Positions 1-8,054 of a DNA stretch of 43,163 bases are shown in pieces. Under the pieces are notes generated by a model. That model had not been told where the DNA came from and searched no databases. It saw only the letters and a program-made list of their open reading frames with translations. Source of the stretch: an uncultured Acidobacteriota bacterium. GTDB taxonomy: Bacteria; Acidobacteriota; JAAYUB01. The first letter of the stretch is position 1, and every line of letters begins with the position of its first letter. The stretch is taken from positions 1 through 43,163 of the forward strand of contig CALAMB010000355.1 in assembly GCA_937925645.1 (NCBI GenBank). Direction: 5' to 3'. A program made the translations under genes and the position numbers.

Positions 1-187
1 GGAGAGAAGTCAGCCGCGCCCGGCTGCACGCGCCCGCCGGGCGCTGGCCACCGTCTCATTCATCCGCCGCACGTGCAGGTTCGGCCGGTTTAGCTTTTCG
101 AGTCATCCATCAAACAGAGCCGAAACAGACGGCGCGCGATCGTCACCCGGGCCGCAGCAAGAACCTGGGGCGTCGCCTGTGATTCTC

Positions 188-216
188 TTGACACCGGGGT
201 CCCGATTCGATACGTT
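188..216 (+). promoter_or_regulatory. Candidate promoter of the ankyrin gene
   Basis: A perfect -35 hexamer TTGACA lies at 188-193, followed by a 17-base spacer and a weak -10 (TACGTT, 211-216). It sits about 60 bases before the ankyrin start codon, in a stretch that is less GC-rich than its surroundings. The first 250 bases hold no convincing gene. The -10 is poor, so this is only a candidate. Confidence 0.35.
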
Positions 217-273
217 TGCACCAATCTGTAGTTTTAAAACGATCGGCAATATTTGTTTGGGGAGCGGTGGGTA

Positions 274-3200
274 ATGGGGAACATATCCGTTTGGATGTCC
301 ATCCTGTTATGGGCTGTGGGCGTGGCGCCCCTGATGGGGAGCGGCGGGGAGCCCCGGATCCGGCCGCTCGATGAGCGGCGCCTTCAGGCGCTGGCGGTGG
401 TGGAAACCGGCCACCGCCGGTTCGAGGGCGATGGCCTGGAGGAGGCCATCCGGAAGGGCGATACGGATCGGGTCGCGGCGTATCTTGACGCCGGCTGGGG
501 GCCGGACCAGCCGCTCGACCTGACCGGCAAGCGGCCGCTGCACCAGGCGGCTGTTTACGGCCAGGCCGCCATCGTCCGGTTGTTGCTGGCGCGGGGCGCC
601 GACCCCAACGCTCCTGAGAAACAGGGGGCCACGCCCCTGGATCGCGCGGCCAATGCCGGGAAACCCGAAGTGGTCACGCTGCTGCTGGACGGAGGCGCCG
701 ACATCCGTGGCGTCGGCCGGAGCGCCCTCTTCTCGGCCCTCAGAGAGGAGAACTGTGCCGCAACCATCCGCCTGCTCCTCGCGCGTGGAGCCGATCCGGG
801 AGGATGCGACGCAGACGGCCTGACGCCGCTGATGGAGGCGGCGCGGTGGAATCGGGTCGAAGCCCTGGCGACGCTGCTGGAGAAACCGGACCCGGCCGTG
901 CTGGCCCGGCGGGACAAGCACGGGCAGACCGCGCTCGGCTACACGCTGTCCAGCGACGTTAAGCAGCTGCCTGCCACACGACTGTTGTTGGCAGCCGGCG
1001 CCGATCCCATCGCGCCTGGCGGCAAGGTGACCGACCTGGAACGGGCCTGGCAAAACCGCAGCTCCGCCGGCCCCGAGCTGGAGGCGGCGGTGCTCCGGCG
1101 CGACCCACTCGCGGCGGGCGCGCTCCTCGGGCCGGCCATCCTGCATGACCGGATGGAGTTCGCCGCGGCGCTGCTGGCCGCGGGCGTGCCCGCCGACGGA
1201 CTGGACGCGAAGGCCCGCATGTTCCTTGCGGCCGCCACGGGCGACGCGGCCATGCTGGCCGCTGTGTCCGACCAGGAGCTCCTGGGGACCAAAGGTCTCC
1301 ACGACGAGACGCTGCTGGCGCGGGCGGCACGCCACGGCCAGCCCGCCACCGTCCGGGTGGCGCTCGCGGCGCTGAAGCGACAGCAGGCCACGTGGCCGAC
1401 CCCGCCCAATCCGCCGTGGGGCTGTCGGGAGATGCTGGACGCGGCCGAAGGCGGCGACGCCGTGGTGGTGCAGAACCTCCTGGCGGCCGGGGCCGATCCC
1501 AACACCCGCGATTTTCAGGGGTACCGTCCGCTGCACCGGGCCGCACGCGGCGGCCACCACGCGGCGGCCACCATCCTGTTGGCCCACGGGGCCGATCCGA
1601 ACGCCGCCAACAACTGGGGGGAGACGCCCCTGGTGACGGCAGCCGAGACCGGCAGCGTGGGCGTCGTTCGGGCGCTGCTGGCCGCCAAGGCTGATGTCAA
1701 CGGCCGAGCGTTCCGCGACGTGACGCCCCTGCTGGCGGCCGTGCAGTCCAGTCGACCGGACGTGGCCGGGGTGCTGGTGGCGGCCGGAGCCAATCCCTAT
1801 CTGGTTTCGGACCACGACAACAGCTGTGCGGCGCTGGTCGCCGCCGCCAGCGGCGATCCGGAGCTGATGGACGCGGTCGCACCGGCTTGCACGGAAACAA
1901 TGTTCCAGGCGGTGACGGATGACGATCGCGGTGCCGGCGCCCACTTCGCCCGCCGGCTGTTGTATCAGGCCATCAAAGACGGACGGACGGACGTGGTCCG
2001 GTCCCTGCTCCGGGTCGGGGTGCAGCCCGATATCGGCAGCGGCAGCTTCTCCCGACCGCCGCTGGCCGAGGCGGCGGCGCTCCGAATGGTCGAGGTTCTG
2101 GAGGTGCTGCTCAAGGCCGGCTTCGACACCAACGAGACATCCAGCAGCTGGACTGTCCTAACGGCCGCCGTGATCCATCCCGCTTGTTGGAAAAAGATCG
2201 CCATCTGGGGCGATGTGCCGGACGACCACCCGTCGTTAGACCGGCTTCCGCCGGATCCGGAAGTTCGCCGGGTGATCGAACTCCTCGTGGCGGCAGGCGC
2301 GGATCCCAACGCCCGCAACGAGGCGGGACAGACGCCGCTCATGATCGCCGCCGCCCAGGGTGGCCCGGAGGCGGTCGCGGCCCTGGCGGCTGCCGGCGCC
2401 CGGTTGGAAGATGAAGGCGGCGATGGCGGAAACCGCGCGCTGAACTTCGCTGCCGCGGAGGGCAACGTGCCGGCGGCGGCGGCGCTCCTCGACGCCGGCG
2501 CCTCCCCCGACGGCGGCCAGACCCCACCACTGTGGACGGCCTGTTACACCGCCAACTGGGAAATCGCCCGGCTGCTGCTCGGCCGCGGCGCCAAACCCGA
2601 CGCCGGCCCGGAAGACGGCTTCCGGACGCCGCTCATGGAGGCCGCCGCCCGGGGCAACGCGGATGTGGTGCAAGCCTTGCTCGACGCCGGCGCCGATCCA
2701 CGGCTGGCCAGGACGGGGGGGATCGCCCCGGCGATTGCCGCGCGGGCGGGGCATCGGGAAATGGCCCGGCGCATCTGTCGGGTCCAGTATGCCCACGTGC
2801 CGGAGATCAGCCCCGGGACGGAGCCAGTCGGGGACGACCTGTATGATTGGTGCGAGGAAGACAGCGGTCCGTATCCGGAATACTATGCCCCAGCCGATGC
2901 CGGGACTGAGTATGCAGAAGAAGTTGGAGGGCAAAAAAAAGACGGGGCGGACAATCGGCTTCCCTTCGACCCGGAACAGTACCTGCTGGACAGCGTCCGC
3001 GTGGGCGAGGCGGCGCCGGTGGCAGCGGCCATTCGCGCCCATCACCTGTGCCGGCTGGGGCGGTTCGCGGAAGACCTCATGCTCGAAGCCGCCCGGTACG
3101 GGGAGCATGAGATCCTGCGGATGGTCCTGGCGGCTCAGGCGACGGCCCGACAACGGGTGACCGAAATCCTGGCCGCGCAGGCGGCCGAAAGGCGGCGGAA

Positions 3201-4518
3201 GTCCGGAACGCCGGCGGCCCTGGCGGCTCAACGAGAAGAAAAAGTCGACGTGCCGAGAGAAGAAGGGTTTGATCCCGATGAGGCGTTCCGGCAAGTGCTG
3301 AATGACTTCGGCCGGGCGGCCCTGGCCGCGGCCATCTGGCGCGATGATGGGCCGGCGGTGGAATTGCTGCTGCAGGCCGGGGTGAATGCGCGGCGGCCTT
3401 ACCCCATCGGGCTGACGCCGCTTCATCTGGCGGCCGACAAGGGGCCGGCGGTGGTGCGTCTCCTGCTGGATCACGGGGCGGCGGCGGACACCCGGACCGT
3501 CTACGTGAACGGTCAATCCCTGGATGAGTTGGAAACCGGAGGCATGCGATCCTTTGATTCCCGGTTTTTCGTCGAGGAGGAGAACGGCCTGAGACCCAGA
3601 GACGTACCCGGCGATGTCACCGCGCTGTTCCTGGCCCTGCGGTCGGGCCGGGCGGAAACGGTGGAGCTGCTGATCCGGGACGGCCGGCGAAAGCCGCCGC
3701 TAGAGGAGCTGACCGCGCCGGACCATGCGGAGGGAAGCCGGCCGCTGCTCCATAACGCGGTGCTGTGGGGCGCTGTGCCCCGGCTGCGCCTCCTCCTCGG
3801 CTTCGGTGCGGATCCGAACCTGCCGGACAAAGACGGACGGACGGCACTCATGGCCGCTGCCGAAAACGGGTTTGTGGGGGCGACGCTGGCGTTGCTGGCC
3901 GCCGGGGCCGACCCATCCCGGAGCGATCCGACGGGGCATACCGCCTGGCACTACGCGGCCTCGCGCGACCACGTGGCCGTCATCCGGGAGCTCGCCGCCG
4001 CCGGCGCGCGCCCGCCACAGTCGGACACTGCGCCCCTGATGCTGGACTACCTCCTGCGCCAGCGGGAGGATTCCGAGCCGCACCGGGGCAAACAGGAAGT
4101 GATGGTCGCCCTGTTGCTGGCGGGCGCCGACGTCGATGCAGCCGACGCCGAGGGGCGCACGCCCCTGGCTTGGGCGTGCATTCGCGATTGGGAGAATGTG
4201 GCGGCGCTGTTCCTGAATTTCGACGCCGACCCAAACCGGGCCGACGCGACGGGCCGGACGCCCCTCCATCACGCCATTGCTGATGACAAGGGCCAGCCGG
4301 TGTTCGAGCGGCGGTGGGAGCTCATCGACCTGCTGGTGAAACGCGGCGCCGACATCCGCCGGGTGGACAAATCCGGCTGCTCCCCCCTGGACTGGGCCAA
4401 CACCCTGCGCAGCCGGCGGCTCATCAACGTGCTCTTCCAGGAGGAGATCTTCCCCAACCACCTGCTGGAGGGCCGGTACTTCATCTTGAAACCTTCGACT
4501 CCGGCGAACGGGCGCTGA
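274..4518 (+). CDS. Large secreted ankyrin-repeat protein
   Basis: A 1414-residue protein made almost entirely of ankyrin repeats. Over 30 units can be counted by eye from the recurring TPLhxAA...G...hhxxLLxxGADPN pattern, running from about residue 60 to the C-terminus. A degenerate charged stretch around residues 870-950 and another around 980-1010 interrupt the array. The start was set at the ATG at 274, because GGGGAG lies 9 bases upstream and the N-terminus then reads as a signal peptide (hydrophobic run about residues 5-20). A TTG at 253 in the same frame is the alternative. Ankyrin repeats are protein-binding scaffolds, and no enzymatic domain is visible. Export implies a periplasmic or surface role; the partner is unknown. 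It is transcribed alone, with a promoter-like element before the next gene. Confidence 0.9.
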   Translation: MGNISVWMSILLWAVGVAPLMGSGGEPRIRPLDERRLQALAVVETGHRRFEGDGLEEAIRKGDTDRVAAYLDAGWGPDQPLDLTGKRPLHQAAVYGQAAIVRLLLARGADPNAPEKQGATPLDRAANAGKPEVVTLLLDGGADIRGVGRSALFSALREENCAATIRLLLARGADPGGCDADGLTPLMEAARWNRVEALATLLEKPDPAVLARRDKHGQTALGYTLSSDVKQLPATRLLLAAGADPIAPGGKVTDLERAWQNRSSAGPELEAAVLRRDPLAAGALLGPAILHDRMEFAAALLAAGVPADGLDAKARMFLAAATGDAAMLAAVSDQELLGTKGLHDETLLARAARHGQPATVRVALAALKRQQATWPTPPNPPWGCREMLDAAEGGDAVVVQNLLAAGADPNTRDFQGYRPLHRAARGGHHAAATILLAHGADPNAANNWGETPLVTAAETGSVGVVRALLAAKADVNGRAFRDVTPLLAAVQSSRPDVAGVLVAAGANPYLVSDHDNSCAALVAAASGDPELMDAVAPACTETMFQAVTDDDRGAGAHFARRLLYQAIKDGRTDVVRSLLRVGVQPDIGSGSFSRPPLAEAAALRMVEVLEVLLKAGFDTNETSSSWTVLTAAVIHPACWKKIAIWGDVPDDHPSLDRLPPDPEVRRVIELLVAAGADPNARNEAGQTPLMIAAAQGGPEAVAALAAAGARLEDEGGDGGNRALNFAAAEGNVPAAAALLDAGASPDGGQTPPLWTACYTANWEIARLLLGRGAKPDAGPEDGFRTPLMEAAARGNADVVQALLDAGADPRLARTGGIAPAIAARAGHREMARRICRVQYAHVPEISPGTEPVGDDLYDWCEEDSGPYPEYYAPADAGTEYAEEVGGQKKDGADNRLPFDPEQYLLDSVRVGEAAPVAAAIRAHHLCRLGRFAEDLMLEAARYGEHEILRMVLAAQATARQRVTEILAAQAAERRRKSGTPAALAAQREEKVDVPREEGFDPDEAFRQVLNDFGRAALAAAIWRDDGPAVELLLQAGVNARRPYPIGLTPLHLAADKGPAVVRLLLDHGAAADTRTVYVNGQSLDELETGGMRSFDSRFFVEEENGLRPRDVPGDVTALFLALRSGRAETVELLIRDGRRKPPLEELTAPDHAEGSRPLLHNAVLWGAVPRLRLLLGFGADPNLPDKDGRTALMAAAENGFVGATLALLAAGADPSRSDPTGHTAWHYAASRDHVAVIRELAAAGARPPQSDTAPLMLDYLLRQREDSEPHRGKQEVMVALLLAGADVDAADAEGRTPLAWACIRDWENVAALFLNFDADPNRADATGRTPLHHAIADDKGQPVFERRWELIDLLVKRGADIRRVDKSGCSPLDWANTLRSRRLINVLFQEEIFPNHLLEGRYFILKPSTPANGR

Positions 4519-4562
4519 CGGGATGTCGGCGTTCCCGAGATCTGCCGCCTCACGACCGGTCT

Positions 4563-4571
4563 TGATATAAT
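4563..4571 (+). promoter_or_regulatory. Extended -10 promoter before the DUF169 gene
   Basis: The sequence TGATATAAT is a perfect TATAAT -10 with a TGn extension, lying 42 bases upstream of the ATG at 4613. No good -35 is visible 16-18 bases upstream, which is typical of extended -10 promoters. It separates this gene from the ankyrin gene in transcription. Confidence 0.5.
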
Positions 4572-4612
4572 GGAACAGTCAATACAATCCCCGACCGAGA
4601 GGTGACGTCGTC

Positions 4613-5374
4613 ATGGATGCCGACCTGCGTGATCGTTTTTCCGGCCTCTGGGCCAAATTCTTTCCCGGCGTCGAGCTGCCCCTGGGCTTCTTTTACACCG
4701 ACGATCCCGACCTGGGCGCGCCACCGGCGCCGCCCAAGGGGCATCGCTGCCTGATCGCCGACCTGAGCCGCGCCCGCCGCGGCCACTCCCTCCGACTCGA
4801 CCCGACGGTGCTCGGCTGCAGCGGCGGGCGACGCTACCTCGGCTTCGGCGGGGAACTGGTGCCCGGTTTCGAGTATTTTCTTTCCTGCGGCATACCCGGC
4901 AAACTGGAAGGCGAGCGGTACAAGAAGACGCCGGCGCTGGTGAAGGAACACCTGAAACACCAGCCGCCGTTCACCGCGCCCGGCCAATACATCGTGTTCC
5001 GGCGGTGGGACCGGCTGGCGGCGGATGACGCGCCGGTGGCGGTGATCTTCTTCGCCCCGCCCGACGCGCTGGCCGGATTGTTCACCCTGGCCAACTTCGA
5101 CGAAGCCGAGCCCAACGGCGTGATCGCGCCGTTTGGCGCCGGCTGCGCGTCCATCGTGGACTACCCTCTTCGGGAGACGCAGTCGTCCCGCCCCCGGGCG
5201 GTGCTGGGCATGTTTGACGTGTCCGCGCGGCCGTGCGTGGGGGCCGGGGAGCTGACCTTCACCGTGCCGTGGCCCAAGTTCGTCCGCATGGTGGACAACA
5301 TGCCGGACAGCTTCCTGATCACTCCGTCCTGGACCAAGGTGCGCAACCGGCTGCGGCGATCGATGCGAACTTGA
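4613..5374 (+). CDS. DUF169 family protein
   Basis: A 253-residue soluble protein with no signal peptide or membrane segment. It has the look of the DUF169 (COG2043) family: an N-terminal part with PLGFFYTDD, a Cys/Gly-rich stretch (LGCSGGRRYLGFG, about residues 67-80), a mid-protein segment reading YIVFRRWDRL, and a C-terminal half with IAPFGAGCASIVDYPL. The family is common in anaerobes, often beside redox genes, but has no firmly assigned reaction. AGAGGTGA lies upstream of the ATG. The next gene, a ferredoxin-like protein 56 bases downstream on the same strand, is likely cotranscribed and points to a redox role; that link is inference. Confidence 0.75.
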   Translation: MDADLRDRFSGLWAKFFPGVELPLGFFYTDDPDLGAPPAPPKGHRCLIADLSRARRGHSLRLDPTVLGCSGGRRYLGFGGELVPGFEYFLSCGIPGKLEGERYKKTPALVKEHLKHQPPFTAPGQYIVFRRWDRLAADDAPVAVIFFAPPDALAGLFTLANFDEAEPNGVIAPFGAGCASIVDYPLRETQSSRPRAVLGMFDVSARPCVGAGELTFTVPWPKFVRMVDNMPDSFLITPSWTKVRNRLRRSMRT

Positions 5375-5430
5375 GCGGCGTTTCGGATTGCGGCGCTCCC
5401 AAAGTCTCATGAAGCCGGGAGTACACCGTC

Positions 5431-6708
5431 ATGGCCCATTCAACCGCGCGTGATGCCTACCACCGACTGACTGATCGGCTCAACCGATTCCCCCAGGGCG
5501 CGCCGCCCGGGGACCTTCTGTTCCGGATTCTGGCGTTGCTCTTCACCCCGCGGGAGGCGGAGCTGGTGGCCCGGCTGCCGCTGCGGCCGTTCACGGCCCG
5601 ACGGGCCGCGCGCGCCTGGCGCGTCTCCGAGGCGGATGCCCGGCGGATACTGGAAGAGCTGGCCGACCGCAGCCTTCTCCTCGACGTGGATCACGACGGG
5701 GAAAGCCATTACGTCCTGCCGCCGCCCATGGCCGGCTTTTTCGAATTCTCCCTGATGCGGGTGCGGCCCGACCTGGATCAGAAGCTGCTGGCGGAGTTGT
5801 TCTACCAGTACCTCAACGTGGAGGAGGCGTTCATCCGCGCGCTGTTTTGCGACGGCGAGACGCAGCTGGGTCGGGTGTTCGTGCACGAAGGCGCCCTGTC
5901 GGCGGAGAACGCCCTGCATGTGCTGGACTACGAGCGGGCGGCCCACGTCGTCCGCACCGCCTCGGCCATCGGCATCGGGCGCTGTTATTGCCGGCACAAG
6001 ATGGAGCACCTGGGCCGGGCCTGCGATGCGCCCCAGGACATCTGCATGACGTTCAACAACCCGGCCGCGTCGCTGAATCGCCGCGGGGTCACCCGGCCGG
6101 TCACGGTGTCGGAGTGCCTGGCCCTGCTGGAACAGGCCCGTGAGCGGAACCTGGTGCAGTTCGGGGAAAACGCGATGGAGCGGGTGAGTTTCATCTGCAA
6201 CTGTTGCGGCTGCTGCTGTGAGGCGATGATCGCCGCGCGCCGCTTCGCGTTGCTGCGGCCGGTGCACACGACCAACTTTCTGCCGGCGGTGGACGCCGCC
6301 CGCTGCACCGGCTGCGGGCGCTGCGTGGACGCCTGTCCGGTGGCGGCCATGGCCCTGGTGGCGTCGGGCGAACCCGCCGGTCCGCGTCGCCGGGCCCGCG
6401 TGGACGAGGCCCGCTGCCTGGGGTGCGGTGTCTGTGTGCCGAATTGCGCCGGCGGAGCCATCCGCCTGGTGTCGCGGCCGGAGCGGGTGATCACCCCGGT
6501 GGACGGGATCCATCGGGTGGTGGCGATGGCCGTCGAGCGGGGCAAACTGCAGAACCTGATTTTCGACCAGCAGGCGCTGTTCAGCCACCGGGCCATGGCG
6601 GCCATCCTGGGGGCGGTCCTGCGACTGCCGCCGTTGCAGCGGGCAATGGCGCGGAGCCAGCTCCGGTCGCGCTACCTGGACCGGCTGTTGAGCCGTCATC
6701 CGGCCTGA
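5431..6708 (+). CDS. Multi-cluster 4Fe-4S ferredoxin-like protein with N-terminal helix-turn-helix-like region
   Basis: A 425-residue cytoplasmic iron-sulfur protein. Residues 52-85 (RPFTARRAARAWRVSE... and the following helix) look like a winged-helix segment. The middle carries an unusual Cys set, C185, C187, C198 and C205, in a YCRHKMEHLG context. C256-C263 form a dense cysteine patch (six Cys in eight residues). Two classic ferredoxin sites follow: C292/C295/C298/C302, and C329/C332/C335/C339. The second lacks the usual CP proline (it reads NCAGG). Such proteins occur in sulfate reducers and other anaerobes as uncharacterised electron carriers. It follows the DUF169 gene closely. Whether the N-terminal region binds DNA is unknown. 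The start codon is ATG; GGGAG lies rather far upstream. Confidence 0.8.
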   Translation: MAHSTARDAYHRLTDRLNRFPQGAPPGDLLFRILALLFTPREAELVARLPLRPFTARRAARAWRVSEADARRILEELADRSLLLDVDHDGESHYVLPPPMAGFFEFSLMRVRPDLDQKLLAELFYQYLNVEEAFIRALFCDGETQLGRVFVHEGALSAENALHVLDYERAAHVVRTASAIGIGRCYCRHKMEHLGRACDAPQDICMTFNNPAASLNRRGVTRPVTVSECLALLEQARERNLVQFGENAMERVSFICNCCGCCCEAMIAARRFALLRPVHTTNFLPAVDAARCTGCGRCVDACPVAAMALVASGEPAGPRRRARVDEARCLGCGVCVPNCAGGAIRLVSRPERVITPVDGIHRVVAMAVERGKLQNLIFDQQALFSHRAMAAILGAVLRLPPLQRAMARSQLRSRYLDRLLSRHPA

Positions 6709-6766
6709 CGCGCGGCGTGTCCATGGCTCCAGCGCTGACGGAAGCTACCTGGCCACCATAGAGATA

Positions 6767-6775
6767 TGTTATGAT
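6767..6775 (+). promoter_or_regulatory. Extended -10 promoter before the OmpA gene
   Basis: TGTTATGAT is an extended -10 (TGn plus TATGAT) about 125 bases before the OmpA start, in an AT-richer intergenic stretch (6709-6900). No clear -35 is seen. It implies a leader of about 120 bases. Confidence 0.4.
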
Positions 6776-6900
6776 AACAGTACGTTCCGGCAACTAGTGG
6801 CGTTTTTCTGAAACAAAGTCCGTTGTGCGGGCATCAATTGAAGAATGTAAGCCAATCACTTTTTGTTATTCCATTATTCACCTTACTATCTGGAGGAACA

Positions 6901-7998
6901 ATGAGACGCATGCGTTGGATCGGCTGGGTGCTGGCCATTTTGGCGCTCACCCTCACCGTGTCCGCCCAGGTAAAGGACAAGCGCGTGGAGATGTCACCGT
7001 ACATCGGCGGCATCTTCTACGACGGCGACCTTAACCTGAAAGACACCCTGTTGTTCGGCTTCCGGGTCGGCTACAACATCAATCAGCGTTTTGGCCTTGA
7101 AGGCGGCGCCGACTTCTCGTTCCCGGGTGTGGATGACACGAGCCTGTACCCTCTCGAAGAGGTGACGTTCGGCATCCCGGCCATGAGCACCAACAACATG
7201 TTCTACCATGTGGACGGGCTCATCTACCTGTTCCCCGAATCCCGGTTCAATCCGTTCTTCGTGGTGGGCTTGGGCGGGGCGCGCTACGCCCCCGATCGCG
7301 GAGACACCCTGAACAAATTCCTCACCAACTTCGGTTTCGGGGCGAAGTATTGGATGAGCGACCGGGTGGCGCTCCGGTTTGACTTCCGGGACCTCGTGTC
7401 GTTCGAGGAGACCCGGCACAACCTGGCGGCCCAGGCCGGCCTGGCCATCGCCATCGGCGAGAAGCCCGTGCCGCCGCCGCCGCCACCGCCGCCGCCGGCA
7501 CCGGTAGTGGAGCAGCCGAGACCGGAACCGCCGCCCCCACCGCCGCCGCCGCCACCGCCGCCGCCGCCGGCACCGAAGCCGGAGCCGAAACCGGAACCGC
7601 CGCCGCCTCCTCCGCCGCCGCCGCCGCCGGCACCGAAGCCAATCGTACTCGAAGACGTGCATTTCGCCTTTGACAAGGCGACGCTCACCGACGAGGCCAA
7701 GGCGATCCTGTTCCGCAATATCGCCACGTTGAAGGAAAATCCGGGCATCAAGGTAACCGTGGAAGGCCACACCTGCGCGCACGGATCAAACCAATACAAT
7801 ATGCGTTTGGGCGAACGGCGCGCTCAGGCCGTCAGGGAATTCCTGGTCCGCGAGGGTGGCATCGACGAGTCGCGCATGACCACGATTTCCTATGGCGAAA
7901 CGCGGCTGGCGATGCCGGAGAAGCCGACGGCATCCAACGTGAATTCGCCCGAGTGCAACGCCAACCGGCGCGTCCACTTCGAAATCGTCGTTCAGTAA
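6901..7998 (+). CDS. OmpA family outer membrane protein
   Basis: A 365-residue envelope protein. It has a signal peptide (about residues 1-22, ending VSA), an N-terminal outer-membrane beta-barrel-like region (residues about 25-185, with the YIGGIFYDGD and FGFRVGYNI pattern of small OmpA barrels), a proline-rich linker (about 190-250, runs of up to about 14 prolines broken by APKPEPKPEP), and a C-terminal OmpA peptidoglycan-binding domain (about 252-365). The last has the expected VHFAFDKATL opening and NMRLGERRAQAVREFL core, ending NRRVHFEI. It anchors the outer membrane to peptidoglycan. GGAGGA lies 5 bases before the ATG at 6901; the frame extends upstream but without a better start. An intrinsic terminator follows directly. 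Confidence 0.9.
   Translation: MRRMRWIGWVLAILALTLTVSAQVKDKRVEMSPYIGGIFYDGDLNLKDTLLFGFRVGYNINQRFGLEGGADFSFPGVDDTSLYPLEEVTFGIPAMSTNNMFYHVDGLIYLFPESRFNPFFVVGLGGARYAPDRGDTLNKFLTNFGFGAKYWMSDRVALRFDFRDLVSFEETRHNLAAQAGLAIAIGEKPVPPPPPPPPPAPVVEQPRPEPPPPPPPPPPPPPPAPKPEPKPEPPPPPPPPPPPAPKPIVLEDVHFAFDKATLTDEAKAILFRNIATLKENPGIKVTVEGHTCAHGSNQYNMRLGERRAQAVREFLVREGGIDESRMTTISYGETRLAMPEKPTASNVNSPECNANRRVHFEIVVQ
7468..7645 (+). repeat. CCG-rich low-complexity tract in the OmpA linker
   Basis: About 180 bases of near-pure CCG/CCA codons encode the proline linker. A 20-base block is repeated exactly at 7561-7580 and 7621-7640, starting CCGCCGCCGG. Such tracts can change length by strand slippage. Confidence 0.8.
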
Positions 7999-8006
7999 CA
8001 ATTCCC

Positions 8007-8043
8007 GCGGGGCAGGGGGCGCATCCTGCCCCGCGCTTTTTTT
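8007..8043 (+). terminator. Intrinsic terminator after the OmpA gene
   Basis: A perfect 10-base stem (GCGGGGCAGG at 8007-8016 with CCTGCCCCGC at 8025-8034) closes an 8-base loop and is followed by a run of seven T at 8037-8043. It begins 8 bases past the OmpA stop codon. Confidence 0.9.
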
Positions 8044-8054
8044 CAGGTTGTTCA

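Noticed and set aside
307..1944. Long open frame of 545 codons on the minus strand opposite the ankyrin gene
   Set aside because: It is a shadow of the GC-rich ankyrin coding sequence: no ribosome site, no recognisable domain, and a Gly/Arg/His-rich composition typical of antisense frames.
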